Origin: Dermatophagoides farinae
Lineage: Eukaryota; Arthropoda; Arachnida; Sarcoptiformes; Pyroglyphidae
Length of the DNA stretch: 64,000 nt
NCBI RefSeq assembly: GCF_024713945.1
Contig: NC_134678.1
Location: 1,364,001 to 1,428,000, forward strand
Reading direction: 5' to 3'
The notes under the pieces are model-generated. The model saw nothing but the letters and a program-made list of their open reading frames with translations. It was not told the origin of the DNA and did not search any database. The position numbers and the translations under genes are program-made. Below, one piece after another: positions 33,901-44,100 of this stretch (positions within the stretch are counted from its first letter, which is position 1; every line of letters begins with the position of its first letter).

Positions 33901-36337
33901 ATCGTTTTTTTTATTCTTTTCTATATTTATCTAATTTTTCTTGGAACTTCATCACTTCTTAAATCTATTGATGATGATGATGATGATGATGAGTAGTATT
34001 CGTAGCATTATTATTTTTTTTATCATCATAAAAAAATACGTAAATTTTTTTTCCATTCATTCATTCATTCATCCATCCATTCATCCATGAAATGAACGTG
34101 AATAGCAATCGAAATCGACAGGGCCAAACATATATATATAAAAATTTTGGGTGAAAAAAAAGATCTTTATTTCTATTTCTTTCTGGTTAGAGTTTGAAGA
34201 ATCTCATTTTTTTTTCTCTCCATCTCTTTTTATTCTATTTGACAGCTTGTTACAGTTGGATTTTTTTTTAGTTTCGAATTTGAGTACTATTTTTTTTATC
34301 TTTTCACACTGTGTCTGTCATACATATACACATAGACATATACATTCAGTAGGAAAACCAAAAAGAATATTCTATTCCATCCAAACAATTTTCCATTCAA
34401 ATTGAATGGTGTTTGGTGAACAAAAAAAAAAAAAAAAAAATTTCAATCTAAAGTCGATACACATTGATCGAATATGATATGTCTGTGTCTGTATGCGTAT
34501 GAAATAAATGTTCGATTTTTTCTTCCGTATGTTTTTCTCGCCTTTATAAAACAAAACAAAAAAATACAGAAACAGTTTATTCATTATAAATCGATCTCAT
34601 TGTGTGTGTGTGTGCGTGTAATAAGTTGCAAAATAAAAATAGAAAAATCGATTCTTTCAATAATATTCAAATGTCATCCATATATATAAAAATATACAAA
34701 TGAAAAATGATTTCTATTATCATATTAGACATTAGATTCTAAAACAAAAAAAAAAGAAAAAAAAAATAGGGCCGGAAACACGTGTTTGCAGAATGAAGAG
34801 AAAAACAGCAAAAACAAATGATACCTTTGATTCAATTCAAGATTTTTATTCACATTATTATTGACAAAACAAAAAACAATGTAAAGTAATCCATTCAAAA
34901 TGTTGATCACCATACTTGTGGTAGAATTGAATAATATGGATCAAATTATGATTAATTCTTGTCTTTCTCTCTCTTTTTCTGATTTTGTTGTGGTCTACTG
35001 TGTACAATTTTGGGCAAAAAAAATATCGACATTTGTAATGTTTTAGTACAAATACAATCTGTGTGTGTGTGTGTGTTGATATATACAATTGGTTTTCGTT
35101 AATAAAATACAACCAAAAACACACACACACACACCCAATGACACAATGTGAATGAAAAACAATCTCATTTCATTCATGTACGTTATATATATGTATGTAT
35201 GTGACACTTTTAGTATGTTATCAATGAATTCGTGGTTATAGTGATGTTGGTGGTGGTGGTTATGTGCTGGTACTTGAAGTCTAATTTATCATCAAAGAAA
35301 AAGGAAAAAAAAACAAATGAAAAAACATTCAAAGTAAAACAGGCAAAAAAAAACAAAAGATAATGGAATAGTTAATGTTGTGTGTGTGTGTGTGTGAGTG
35401 TCACAGAAGTATTACAACAACAAAAAAATGGATCGAATGTAAAAGTGAAAGTGAAAGAGTATAACAAAAAAAAAAAAAAAAAAAAAAAGAAATCCGGACA
35501 TCAGTCTTATGTATAACACATGAATGAGATGGAAAATAAAAACAATTCGACGACATGTAATCCTGCTGGCGCATTTTTTTCCTTTTCATTTTCATTTTCA
35601 TTTTCATTCATTCATTCATTTTGTTTCAATTATTATTTCTCATTTCTGTCAATGGCACAATCTACAAAACGTTGTATTTGATTGTATTGTTTAGCCAATT
35701 TGAAAGTTGAATATTTCATCAGTCTTTAATGCTCAATCGATGATGAAATAATTCAGATATATAACGTCAATCATAATGAAATAATGATGACGATGAAAAA
35801 TTTGATCAAAAATTTTATTTTTTTTCCAACGAATTTTTCAATGGCCAAATCATTAAATTTTTTTTTTTTTTTTTGGTAACTTTAAATTGGTCGTTTTTTT
35901 TTGTTCCAGACCATTTTAATAATTCAATGGGGGTCGGGGTATGCAGAAAAAAATGCAGATCAAGCCATTTGAATTACTTATTGAAAAAAAAACTGTCATG
36001 GGACAACAAAACAAAACAAAACAAAACAAAAACTTTGAATTTTTGAAAATTGGAATTTTTTTTTTACTCTCATTAACCAACGTAAAGACGGTGAACTAAA
36101 AAAAAAAAAAAATTCAAATTGTCTGAATGGAGCAAAAAAAAAGTGACCTAAATCATTTATTATGAATATAGAATCGGTGAATAAAAAGAAAAAAAAATGA
36201 AATGAAAGAAATTCAATTTAATTCGATTGATTGAATGTGGGAAATTCCTTTGCGTGTGTTGGTGTGTTTGCAAGAGAATAAAGAAAAAACCATGCGGAAA
36301 TTTTTTTTTTTTTCAATTTAAATCCAAATATTTGATT
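30959..36337. other. Intergenic region upstream of the ankyrin gene
   Basis: 5.4 kb without a supportable gene. The promoter and 5' UTR of the ankyrin gene should lie at its left edge, but I see no convincing core promoter motif. Contents: simple repeats, an imperfect inverted repeat at 33379-33473, and a 12-bp palindrome AAACACGTGTTT with an E-box core at 34777-34788. Confidence 0.6.
33379..33473. repeat. Imperfect inverted repeat (hairpin)
   Basis: The left arm contains GTTACCTCGGT followed shortly by ATCCAC (33379-33400). The right arm (33454-33473) contains GTGGATCACCGAGGTAAC. The loop is about 55 bases. The function is unknown; it could be a small foldback remnant. Confidence 0.6.
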
Positions 36338-36523
36338 TGAACATCGAATTTGAATTTTATTTGAAACGAAATCACTGTGTGTGTTCGAAGGTGTGTGTGT
36401 TCAATTGTATGCTGACTCGGAATTTTCGGTTGGAAACATGCTCGTTTCTCTCACCGACATTCTCGGTCGAAATAGGAAGAGGTGGCAATAGGCAGGAGCG
36501 TGCGCAGCCAGTTGACTGCTACA
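36338..36523 (-). repeat. 3' LTR of the Gypsy element
   Basis: The shared part runs from the ATCGAATTTG near 36343 to GCTACA at 36523. It differs from the 5' LTR by one base in ATTTGAAAC versus ATTGGAAAC, plus the outermost bases. On the coding strand it starts TGTAGCAG. The outer end seems shorter than in the 5' copy. Confidence 0.85.
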
Positions 36524-36537
36524 CTTCCCGCGCAAGT
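36524..36537 (-). other. Candidate polypurine tract next to the 3' LTR
   Basis: On the element's strand GCGCGGGAAG directly precedes TGTAGCAG. The short GGGAAG run is in the expected place for plus-strand priming, though short for a polypurine tract. Confidence 0.4.
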
Positions 36538-36624
36538 ATGAATGTCCATGTTATAAAAAAAAATTTTGTGTATGTTACAGAAATGTGGACATGAATCAGG
36601 ATATTCAATGTGTGATGATGATGA

Positions 36625-39600
36625 TTATGATGATTGAACTTTCCTGGGCCTTCCTCTCTTCCGTTTGATTATGGCTGGTTGAACATCTGGTTTGTTTGCA
36701 CGTGCTGGGATAGGAAATTCTTCTGTGAGATTTTCGGCGAATTGGACTTTCTTAGCTGGTCTGCCTCTCTTCCTTGGTAAATCAATTTGATCATCCCGCT
36801 CAATGTAGGCAGGTTTGAGACGATGGAGGGCGACTGATTCTAAACCGTTTTGTGTTTCGATTTCATATGTGGAATCGCGACGATTGATGACTTTGAATGG
36901 ACCTGTGTATGGTCGTTCTAAAGTTCGGCGATTTTCCTTCAGAAGAAACACGTATTCAGCTGTGGTTAGATCATCTGGAATGTAACAGCGTGAATCTCTG
37001 CTTGGTCTAGTTATTGCTGATTTTGCTGCAGCTACATGTTCCTTGAGCATACGGACGAACTCATGTGCCGGCAAGATATCATCGTTATTGGTAACTAGAT
37101 CAGCTGGAATGGTGAGCTGTGATCCATAAACCAGTTCAGCTGAAGATGATTGCAAATCATCTTTGACTACGGTTCGAAGTCCGAGAAGGACCATGGGTAA
37201 TATTTGTTCCCATTGTTGTCCTGTTGCCATGATTGAACTTTTTAATGTGCGATGAAAACGTTCAATCATTCCATTTGCACGTGGGTTGAATGCTGCCGTG
37301 CGAATATGTTTTGTGCCAATTAGTTTTGTCAACTCGTGGAACAGTTGAGATTCGAATTGCGTTCCTCGGTCGGTTGTAACAACGTCTGGTATTCCAAAGC
37401 GACTGATCCAGTGTGTCACGAATAGGTTGGCAACATTTTCGGCAGAAATGGATGACATCGGTATTGCTTCCGGCCATCTGGTGAAACGGTCGATGCATGT
37501 TAGTAAGTACCTGTTTCCAGAAATTGGTGATTGTGGTAATGGTCCAACAATATCGATGTTGATGTGTGAAAATCGAATTTTTGGAATATCGATTTGTTTG
37601 GGTGGAACAATGGTGTGTCTATGGATTTTAGACTTTTGACAATTTTGGCATGTTCGACACCATTGTTTGATATCTGCATTCATGGATTTCCAGAAATAGC
37701 GATCAGCTGCAATTTGTCGTGTTTTGTTGGCTGATTTATGATCGTGTCCATGGCATAAATGAAAGATTCTCTTATGGAGAGATGATGGTATGACTGGTCG
37801 GATTGGAGATTTGTCATCGACGTGTACCAAGATTAGTTGATCATCGATACGTTGTAGTTTGATACGTGGACCAAATTCTGTTCGGTATGATTCCATCTCT
37901 TCGAGTTGATTGTGTTGTTCATTTGCAATCATTTGTAATGATATTGGTTCTGTTGATGAAGATGATGGATCAGAAGATGTGATTGCTTCGATTTCTACTC
38001 TGCTGAGACAATCTGCGACTACATTATCAGTGCCAGATATGTGTCGTATGTCTGAGGTGAATTCGAGAATGTATGACATTAATCGCATTTGCATTGGCGA
38101 TCTTTTGACATTTGTTCGAACTAATAGGGCATTGACCAATGGCTTGTGGTCAGTATATAATGTGAACTGTCTGCCTTCTATGAGATGTTCGAAGTGTTTG
38201 ACACAATGATGAGCTGCACGAAGTTCTTTGTCAAATGGTGCTAGCTGAAATTCTTCAGGACGCAGTTTCTTACTGCAGAAACCAAGTGGTTCAACTTTGT
38301 TGTCACTGGTGATTTGTTCTAGGCATCCACCTATGGCATGATCAGATGCGTCGGCTTTGATAACTAGTTTAGCCTTTGGATCAATGAATGATAATGTAAT
38401 TTGTTCACGAAGTGCGGCTTTGATGTCATTGAATGCCTTTAATCTTTCATTGGTCCACTCGAAATCAGTTTTCGACATAGAATGCAATGAAGACATAATT
38501 TTGGCTGCATGTGGTATGAATCGACGATAATAGTTGGCCATGCCGATAAATCGTTTGAGAGATTTCAATGAATCAGGTTGAGGAAATTCATCGATGGCTT
38601 TCAACTTATCGGGTGATATGCGGATACCATTTTTGTCTACAATGTGAGCCAGAAATTTCACTTCGGTTTGGAAAAACTTTGATTTTTCAATGTTGATGGT
38701 GAGTCCATATTCGTTCAACTTATTGAAAACCTTTTCCAAATGATTGATATGTTGTTGATCATTTTCGGATGCAATTAGTAAATCGTCCTGATAGCAATAG
38801 ATGAAGTCAAGTTCACGAAAGACTTGATCGATGAATCGTTGGAATGTTGATGGAGCATTACGTAATCCGAATGGTAGTCGAATGTACTCGTATAAACCAA
38901 CTGGTGTTGTTATTGCTGTTTTGAAACGATCTTCCTCACATACGGGGATCTGATGGAATGCTGATAATAGATCGATGGTTGAGAAGATCTTTGTATTACG
39001 AAGACTTTGCGAGAAATCTTCTATGTGCTTGATTGGATAGCGATCAGGAATGGTGATTCTGTTTAACATACGATAATCACCGCATAATCGTAGTTGACCG
39101 TTAGCTTTAGGAACGACAACTATTCGACTAGCGAATGATGACGATGACGTTTGTATGATTCCCGATTCTAGCATCTTGTTGAGTTCATCCTTTACAGCTT
39201 TTAGCTTGATTGGATCTAGACGTGTAGGATGAGCGAACACAGTTTCATTCTCATCTGTTAGACGGATGCTGTGTTTGACATTGTGTTTGACTTCCGGAGT
39301 TAATTTGGTTCTAGTGATCGAGGGGAATTTAGACAATAATTCTCTCACTCGTGGGTCAATATCTTGATTGATTGTTGATACTCCGTATATGTCTGTTGAT
39401 TTAGTATATGCTTTGACTGTCCTTTGATTGTCAGGGTCAATTAGCAATTTGTTTTTGAGATCTGGAAGTAGATGGAAATGTGATAGAAAGTCTGCGCCTA
39501 TGATTGGATATCCAGATTCAGCAATGATGAATGAATATGTGAAAGGTTGACCAAAACCAAGGTCTATGGTTATTCTTTCTAAACCATAAGCCGTAATTCG

Positions 39601-40023
39601 GGTACCATTGTGAGCGAATAATTGAAAATTGCAACGTTGTGACTTTTTGTTATTGTTGTTGAACACGTTCAGGTATTTTGATGATGTTGGCCATATTGAT
39701 ACATCTGAACCAGTGTCAATCAGAATATGTTTTCCGGATGATTTATCTACAATGAAAAGTCTGTGATGATTATTGAGAACGTTGTTGTACATTTGTGAGA
39801 CAATTTTATTGACATATGAATTGAATGATAAGGAATTCCTATTGATGTGATTATGATTATGACTATGATTGTTGTGATTAATTGAATGATTTTGATTATT
39901 GTTATGACTGTTGTCTACATGATTATGATTGTGATTATTGTTATTGTTATTGTGTGAATGATGATCATCGTTTTGATTATTGATATTTGTATTTGATTGA
40001 TTGATTTGAATGAATGGCGCTGA
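36625..40023 (-). CDS. pol: Gypsy pol polyprotein (protease, RT, RNase H, integrase)
   Basis: The frame is open from just after a TAA at 40026-40024. The first ATG is at 39792, giving 1,055 residues. Numbering from that methionine: protease DTGSDVS at 26-32; reverse transcriptase with LPFGLRNAPSTFQ and the catalytic box YQDD at 334-337 (Gypsy elements usually have YVDD or YLDD); RNase H starting near KADASDHAIGG (about 480) and including YTDHKPL; integrase zinc finger with H678, H681 or H683, C712 and C715; DD35E core at D747, D808 and E844; and a GPF motif near 964. The C-terminus adds two AT-hook cores (GRP at 1010-1012 and 1047-1049). The 77 upstream codons are N/H/S-rich. No internal stop, so it may be active. 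Confidence 0.93.
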   Translation of the reverse strand, partial: SAPFIQINQSNTNINNQNDDHHSHNNNNNNHNHNHVDNSHNNNQNHSINHNNHSHNHNHINRNSLSFNSYVNKIVSQMYNNVLNNHHRLFIVDKSSGKHILIDTGSDVSIWPTSSKYLNVFNNNNKKSQRCNFQLFAHNGTRITAYGLERITIDLGFGQPFTYSFIIAESGYPIIGADFLSHFHLLPDLKNKLLIDPDNQRTVKAYTKSTDIYGVSTINQDIDPRVRELLSKFPSITRTKLTPEVKHNVKHSIRLTDENETVFAHPTRLDPIKLKAVKDELNKMLESGIIQTSSSSFASRIVVVPKANGQLRLCGDYRMLNRITIPDRYPIKHIEDFSQSLRNTKIFSTIDLLSAFHQIPVCEEDRFKTAITTPVGLYEYIRLPFGLRNAPSTFQRFIDQVFRELDFIYCYQDDLLIASENDQQHINHLEKVFNKLNEYGLTINIEKSKFFQTEVKFLAHIVDKNGIRISPDKLKAIDEFPQPDSLKSLKRFIGMANYYRRFIPHAAKIMSSLHSMSKTDFEWTNERLKAFNDIKAALREQITLSFIDPKAKLVIKADASDHAIGGCLEQITSDNKVEPLGFCSKKLRPEEFQLAPFDKELRAAHHCVKHFEHLIEGRQFTLYTDHKPLVNALLVRTNVKRSPMQMRLMSYILEFTSDIRHISGTDNVVADCLSRVEIEAITSSDPSSSSTEPISLQMIANEQHNQLEEMESYRTEFGPRIKLQRIDDQLILVHVDDKSPIRPVIPSSLHKRIFHLCHGHDHKSANKTRQIAADRYFWKSMNADIKQWCRTCQNCQKSKIHRHTIVPPKQIDIPKIRFSHINIDIVGPLPQSPISGNRYLLTCIDRFTRWPEAIPMSSISAENVANLFVTHWISRFGIPDVVTTDRGTQFESQLFHELTKLIGTKHIRTAAFNPRANGMIERFHRTLKSSIMATGQQWEQILPMVLLGLRTVVKDDLQSSSAELVYGSQLTIPADLVTNNDDILPAHEFVRMLKEHVAAAKSAITRPSRDSRCYIPDDLTTAEYVFLLKENRRTLERPYTGPFKVINRRDSTYEIETQNGLESVALHRLKPAYIERDDQIDLPRKRGRPAKKVQFAENLTEEFPIPARANKPDVQPAIIKRKRGRPRKVQSS

Positions 40024-40061
40024 TTATTGATTGCCTTTGATTAGGAACCGATCTAGGACTT

Positions 40062-40496
40062 CTAATCGGTTCGACTAGTTTGTTTGATTCGCTGCTGTTG
40101 TTGTTGATGATGAAGTTGCTGTTGTTGTTGTTGTGATGGATTTGGTGATTGACTACGACTAGGTGTGTTGGAACGTGGATTGTTGAATCGATTTGATTGA
40201 TTGTTTGATTGGTTTGACCGATTGGATCGACTTAAGAATGTGCACGATTGCGGTCTGCCACATCTGTTTGCTCGATTACCGTATAAGAAATGGTTACGGC
40301 AGTATGGTCCATCATCTCGAAACGCTTGGCGCTTGCGGATGTTTCTGCTATTGGGGGTTGTTGTTGTTGGTACTTGCGGTTCGCGGACGTGAGATAGCAG
40401 AAACCTGATGATTGTTGGTGGTGGTACCATACTTTTCAAACAGTGAATCAGCCATATGAACGATACCTGCAATACTTTGTAACACTTGTGGATCAT
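40062..40496 (-). CDS. gag: Gypsy gag, 3' part in a second frame (zinc knuckle)
   Basis: This frame carries the nucleocapsid-like motif YCRNHFLYGNRANRC followed by a further C, resembling the C-x2-H...C...C knuckle of arthropod Gypsy Gag proteins. An S/N/Q-rich tail ends at TAG (40064-40062). The natural entry point is the C5 run at about 40354-40358, where the main gag frame ends. Residues upstream of that run are a shadow of the main frame. It stops 36 bases before pol opens, in a different frame from pol. Confidence 0.75.
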   Translation of the reverse strand: MIHKCYKVLQVSFIWLIHCLKSMVPPPTIIRFLLSHVREPQVPTTTTPNSRNIRKRQAFRDDGPYCRNHFLYGNRANRCGRPQSCTFLSRSNRSNQSNNQSNRFNNPRSNTPSRSQSPNPSQQQQQQLHHQQQQQRIKQTSRTD

Positions 40497-41136
40497 TGGG
40501 ATTCTCAGTTAGTTGGCGTTCAATTGGAACGATGACGTGGTGAATCGATAATCCAATGTCCTTGGGTAGTAGCTTCTCCCAAAAAGCAAGAAGTTGTACG
40601 ATTGTGAAAACGTTTTTACCCATGTTTAACAACCATGACCAGGCCACAGATGGTTTTTGATTCTCTAAGTCTTTGCGACTGAGGATTCGATCTCGACGAA
40701 TTGTTTCGGAAAGTTCGTATTCACGAATGATCAATTCTTTTAGTGAGGCCAGTTTACCATCGGTGTAATCGGTGAGATCCAATTTATGTTTAAGATTATC
40801 ACGTATGGTTTTCGGCAATTGAGATACAATTTTGAAAAATTGATCCTTTTCATCGTTAACGTGTGCCGCATTAAAACAAGCTGACACCGCTTCGAGCCAT
40901 CCACGTGGATCTGTATCAATGAATGGGGGCATGTCGATATTGGATGCGGGTCGTGATCTGCGTTCGTTTCTCATGTCAACGACCATCGCTTGCAAGGTAT
41001 CACGATCTCTTTTCATTTCAATCATCATCGAATGCATGGATTGAAGTAATGACGCAATTAGCGCTGGATCGACTTGGTTTGCCTGCTCGCCAGTTTCAGA
41101 CATCAATGTGTCATTGGCATTGTCGTTGTTGTCCAT
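40348..41136 (-). CDS. gag: Gypsy gag, main 5' frame (capsid-like)
   Basis: ATG at 41136, 262 residues. A helical head is followed by PPFIDTDPRGWLEAVSACF and LKELIIREYELSETIRRDR, resembling the capsid-type region of arthropod Gypsy Gag (the DUF7041-like pattern, from memory). It stops at TAG in 40350-40348, right after a CCCCC run. One base fewer there would lead into the zinc-knuckle frame, so this is a one-base insertion or a programmed +1 shift. Confidence 0.8.
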   Translation of the reverse strand: MDNNDNANDTLMSETGEQANQVDPALIASLLQSMHSMMIEMKRDRDTLQAMVVDMRNERRSRPASNIDMPPFIDTDPRGWLEAVSACFNAAHVNDEKDQFFKIVSQLPKTIRDNLKHKLDLTDYTDGKLASLKELIIREYELSETIRRDRILSRKDLENQKPSVAWSWLLNMGKNVFTIVQLLAFWEKLLPKDIGLSIHHVIVPIERQLTENPNDPQVLQSIAGIVHMADSLFEKYGTTTNNHQVSAISRPRTASTNNNNPQ

Positions 41137-41180
41137 CTTTGAAAAAAAAAACACTTTTTTATATAATTCGATGTAAGGAC

Positions 41181-41189
41181 GGGTCACCA
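41181..41189 (-). other. Probable primer-binding site of the Gypsy element
   Basis: The element's strand reads TGGTGACCC (continuing GTCC), the usual TGG start of a tRNA-primed site, a few bases inside the 5' LTR. The tRNA was not identified. Confidence 0.5.
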
Positions 41190-41194
41190 AAATA

Positions 41195-41400
41195 TGTCGC
41201 AATGTCGACAGGTTATTGAATCGAATTTGAATTTTATTGGAAACGAAATCACTGTGTGTGTTCGAAGGTGTGTGTGTTCAATTGTATGCTGACTCGGAAT
41301 TTTCGGTTGGAAACATGCTCGTTTCTCTCACCGACATTCTCGGTCGAAATAGGAAGAGGTGGCAATAGGCAGGAGCGTGCGCAGCCAGTTGACTGCTACA
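41195..41400 (-). repeat. 5' LTR of the Gypsy element
   Basis: On the coding strand it begins TGTAGCAG at 41400. The part shared with the 3' LTR ends near 41217. If the LTR ends close to the primer site, as usual, it runs on to ...GCGACA at 41195, giving TGT...ACA ends. That edge is inferred. Confidence 0.75.
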
Positions 41401-43388
41401 CCCAAAACATTTTCTTTTCAAAGAAAAAAGTAATCACATTTAATGAACATTCATGAATTCTAAAATTATTCTGAATCACTACCAATGTTTGATAGATAAT
41501 CACCTTAACCATTGACTTTTAATTTTCTTTCAAAGTTTTTTTTTCTTACAAGATTTTCTCGGTGCAGATCTGTTGAATCGATTTGATTAATTGTTGAAGA
41601 TAAAATGTTTTTTTTCCACACAAAATGAACAATTTTCTATTCGAACCATAGATAAAATATACTGTGCAATAAAATATTTGCCAACACACAGAAAAAAAAA
41701 CAGTCCATCATTGAAGTTTATTTTTTTTTTTTTTGGTATTTTCATTCAGATTCTCACCACTTTCGTTATCTTTATTCAAATTGATTTTTAATGGACAAGA
41801 TTTTTTTTTCTTTTCATTCACTTTCACACTAATTCCATTCGGAAGAGGATTTTTGTTCTACATTTTCATTCTACATTCTAAAAAAATCAAATATGTGTTT
41901 TTATTGTCGCCAACATAAATAAATACCGATTCAAAAATTTTTTCAATTGAAAGCAATGAAAAATTCTCTTTTCGTCATTACACAACAACAACACAGAAAT
42001 TCCTTAATCTACCAGAACAAAAGAAAAAAATGAAGATTTTCGCTGCTGTTGTTGTTGTTGTTGTTTGCTTTCATTGTTTTTTTATATTCTATTTCAAACA
42101 AATCTCTTGTGTTTTGTCATAATGATAATAATCTTTGTTTGCCAATGAAAGAATGGAAGAAAAAAAATTTTTTTTCAAGTAAAAAAGCATAACATTTCCA
42201 TTAGAAATGGATGGAGAGAGAGAGAGAAAAATTGCATCGTCAAACAGAATTTTCGATATTAAAACTCAATATGCATGACAGATTCTTTTGAATTTTTTTT
42301 TTGAAATAACCTACTCTACCATTATTATTAATACCAAAGGTATTCAGCAATTTTTTTTTCTGAACTGAATTTTTCATTCTTTCATCCAATTTCTTCTTCT
42401 TCTTCAGTTTTTTTTCCGTTGGAATTTCGTCATTTTCACCATCGACCGCCTTTTTTTGTGATGCGATGAAAAGCGAGGTCAGCGTGTTACTTTGGATTTC
42501 AAATGAAAAACATCCACATCCATCCAATGATGAGAGTGATGTGAATTTTGTGGCTATTTAAAGGGAAAAAAAATTTTTTTTTCTTTCCACCATTTTTATC
42601 TAGATCAGAATTCCATTTTTTTCCATTGATGGTGATGAAAAATTCATTATCTCAAAATTTTTGTACAATGAATGAATTTGCAAGTTTTCATCACTTTTCA
42701 GTCATTGTTGTCGGATGAATGAATATATTTTTTTTTCTCAAAATGAAGAACCAAAAGCAAAAGATTCGAATTCCGTTTCCTATGTTACCTGTGGATTGGT
42801 CATCAAACTTAAAAACAAAAATATTCGACAACATTTATATTAATCACATCATCCAACACTCCATCATTTCATCATAATTCATCAATGGCTCCTTTGAAAG
42901 GCGGCTTCACCTTTAAATATAATGATCATCATCATCATCATCATCTGTAATTGAACAAATCAACTTTTTGTACGTGATGATGTGTGATTCAAGTGGTAGC
43001 TGCTAATGAATTTTTACTAATACTTACAAAGTCTCTTTTTTTTTTGTTTCACCTATAACATTTATAAGATGAACATTTTCGAAGACAAAAAAAACTGAAT
43101 TTCCACACACACACTAACACATTGAAGGATAATAATTTAATTTATGAATAATGATGATGATGATGAAAAAGTAAGCAAAACAGAAAAAAAACACACAAAC
43201 GACCTGAATGACAATGACAAACACAGGGAAAAAATCAAGCAAATTGTTCATGCATAATAATGAATAAAATGGTAGATGAAGGCAAATTGAAAAATTTGCG
43301 TATGGACACACACACGCAAAGACAAACACCAAAAACTATTTTTAGCTGTTTTTTTCTGTGTTTAGCAAACATAATTATGTCATAATGA
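41401..43388. other. Intergenic region between the two mobile elements
   Basis: About 2 kb, A/T-rich. The only gene-like item is the candidate exon at 42335-42553. Confidence 0.6.
42335..42553 (-). CDS. Candidate orphan exon (unrecognised)
   Basis: On the minus strand a long pyrimidine tract and TTTAAATAG precede an open stretch of 72 codons, ending at TTTG|GTATTA. The phases are symmetric (1 and 1). It is less repetitive than its surroundings, with a part FIASQKKAVDGENDEIPTEK and a lysine-rich tail. There is no ATG start, no partner exon found and no known domain. It may be chance. Confidence 0.2.
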
Positions 43389-43397
43389 ATTAGATTC
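43389..43397. repeat. Left 9-bp target-site duplication of the foldback element
   Basis: ATTAGATTC, repeated exactly at 44326-44334. Confidence 0.8.
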
Positions 43398-43621
43398 GGT
43401 TCTGTCACAAATTGTCGAAAATAAAAATGTCGAATACAAAATGATCGAAAATATTTGATCGAAAATAATAAAGTCGAAATGACAAAAATGTCGAACAGAC
43501 AAAAATGTCGAAAATAAAAAAGTCGAAAATTGAAATGTCGAAATGGCTTGAGCCCTTATCCCTTAAAATTATCACTAACGAAAAAGACTCAAATATTATT
43601 TTTTCATTTTAATTCTGGATA
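43398..43621 (+). repeat. Left terminal inverted repeat of the foldback element
   Basis: It pairs with 44101-44325. It is built of repeated TGTCGAAAAT/AAATGTCGAA units, then a unique part with GGCTTGAGCCCTTATCCC. Differences between arms are few single bases and one small gap. Confidence 0.85.
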
Positions 43622-43797
43622 CACAGTGGCGACTTTTCCCTTATTTAATGCAGAGAACGTCAGTGTTGACTTTACTTATTATTGTCAAAGACAAGGAAAT
43701 TTTCTGAGACAAAAGTGTAAAACATCGATGAACCGATTTATAGTATTTTAGACTTTGATCTCTATTCTAGATTGTTTGTCAATACAATAGTTTTATC

Positions 43798-43822
43798 CAA
43801 ACCTCACCGAAGGTGAGGTTTG
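43798..43822. other. Perfect 11-bp stem-loop in the foldback element
   Basis: CAAACCTCACC, loop GAA, GGTGAGGTTTG. It lies in the unique centre of the element; the role is unknown. Confidence 0.8.
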
Positions 43823-43846
43823 TATTAATCTAATGAACCGAGACCA

Positions 43847-43866
43847 CCTAACCTAACCTAACCTAA
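43847..43866 (-). repeat. Telomere-type repeat (CCTAA)4
   Basis: Four exact CCTAA units, i.e. TTAGG on the minus strand, the common arthropod telomeric repeat, in the centre of the foldback element. Confidence 0.85.
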
Positions 43867-44100
43867 ACTAGAAAAAAATAAACATTTTTGGCCCTGTGAA
43901 GACCGTTCATAACATTGAATGCTCCTTTTATCACCCACTCTTCAATAATTACTTAAAGATAATTTTGATGCTGTAGTAAATCGATAAACAATCAAATAAT
44001 AATCACAAACAAATTTGAATGAAAATATAAAGTGAATTGATAATAATATGAATCCAAATAGTTCGAATAAAAATAAAATTTTATCATCTTAATGTGTGAT

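Larger units (their letters stand above)
36338..41400 (-). mobile_element. Ty3/Gypsy-type LTR retrotransposon
   Basis: The element lies on the minus strand, with its 5' LTR at the right and 3' LTR at the left. Order: LTR, probable primer-binding site, gag (one frameshift), pol with protease, reverse transcriptase, RNase H and integrase, short purine tract, LTR. RNase H before integrase is the Ty3/Gypsy order. The gag type and integrase resemble arthropod Mag-like elements from memory. The sequence is visibly less A+T-biased than its surroundings, and the LTRs are almost identical, so the insertion is recent. There is no env-like frame. No clear target-site duplication was found: flanks are TGATT on the left and CCCAA on the right. 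Confidence 0.92.

Noticed and set aside
34777-34788. Palindrome AAACACGTGTTT (E-box) as a promoter element
   Set aside because: A single short palindrome with no nearby gene start; recorded only as intergenic content.
36337-36594. Plus-strand open frame in the left LTR, repeated at 41256-41456
   Set aside because: It is duplicated only because it lies in the LTRs; it is antisense to the element and ends at the LTR boundary.
37910-38209. Plus-strand open frames within the Gypsy pol region (also 37427-37639, 40193-40408)
   Set aside because: Antisense shadows of pol and gag.
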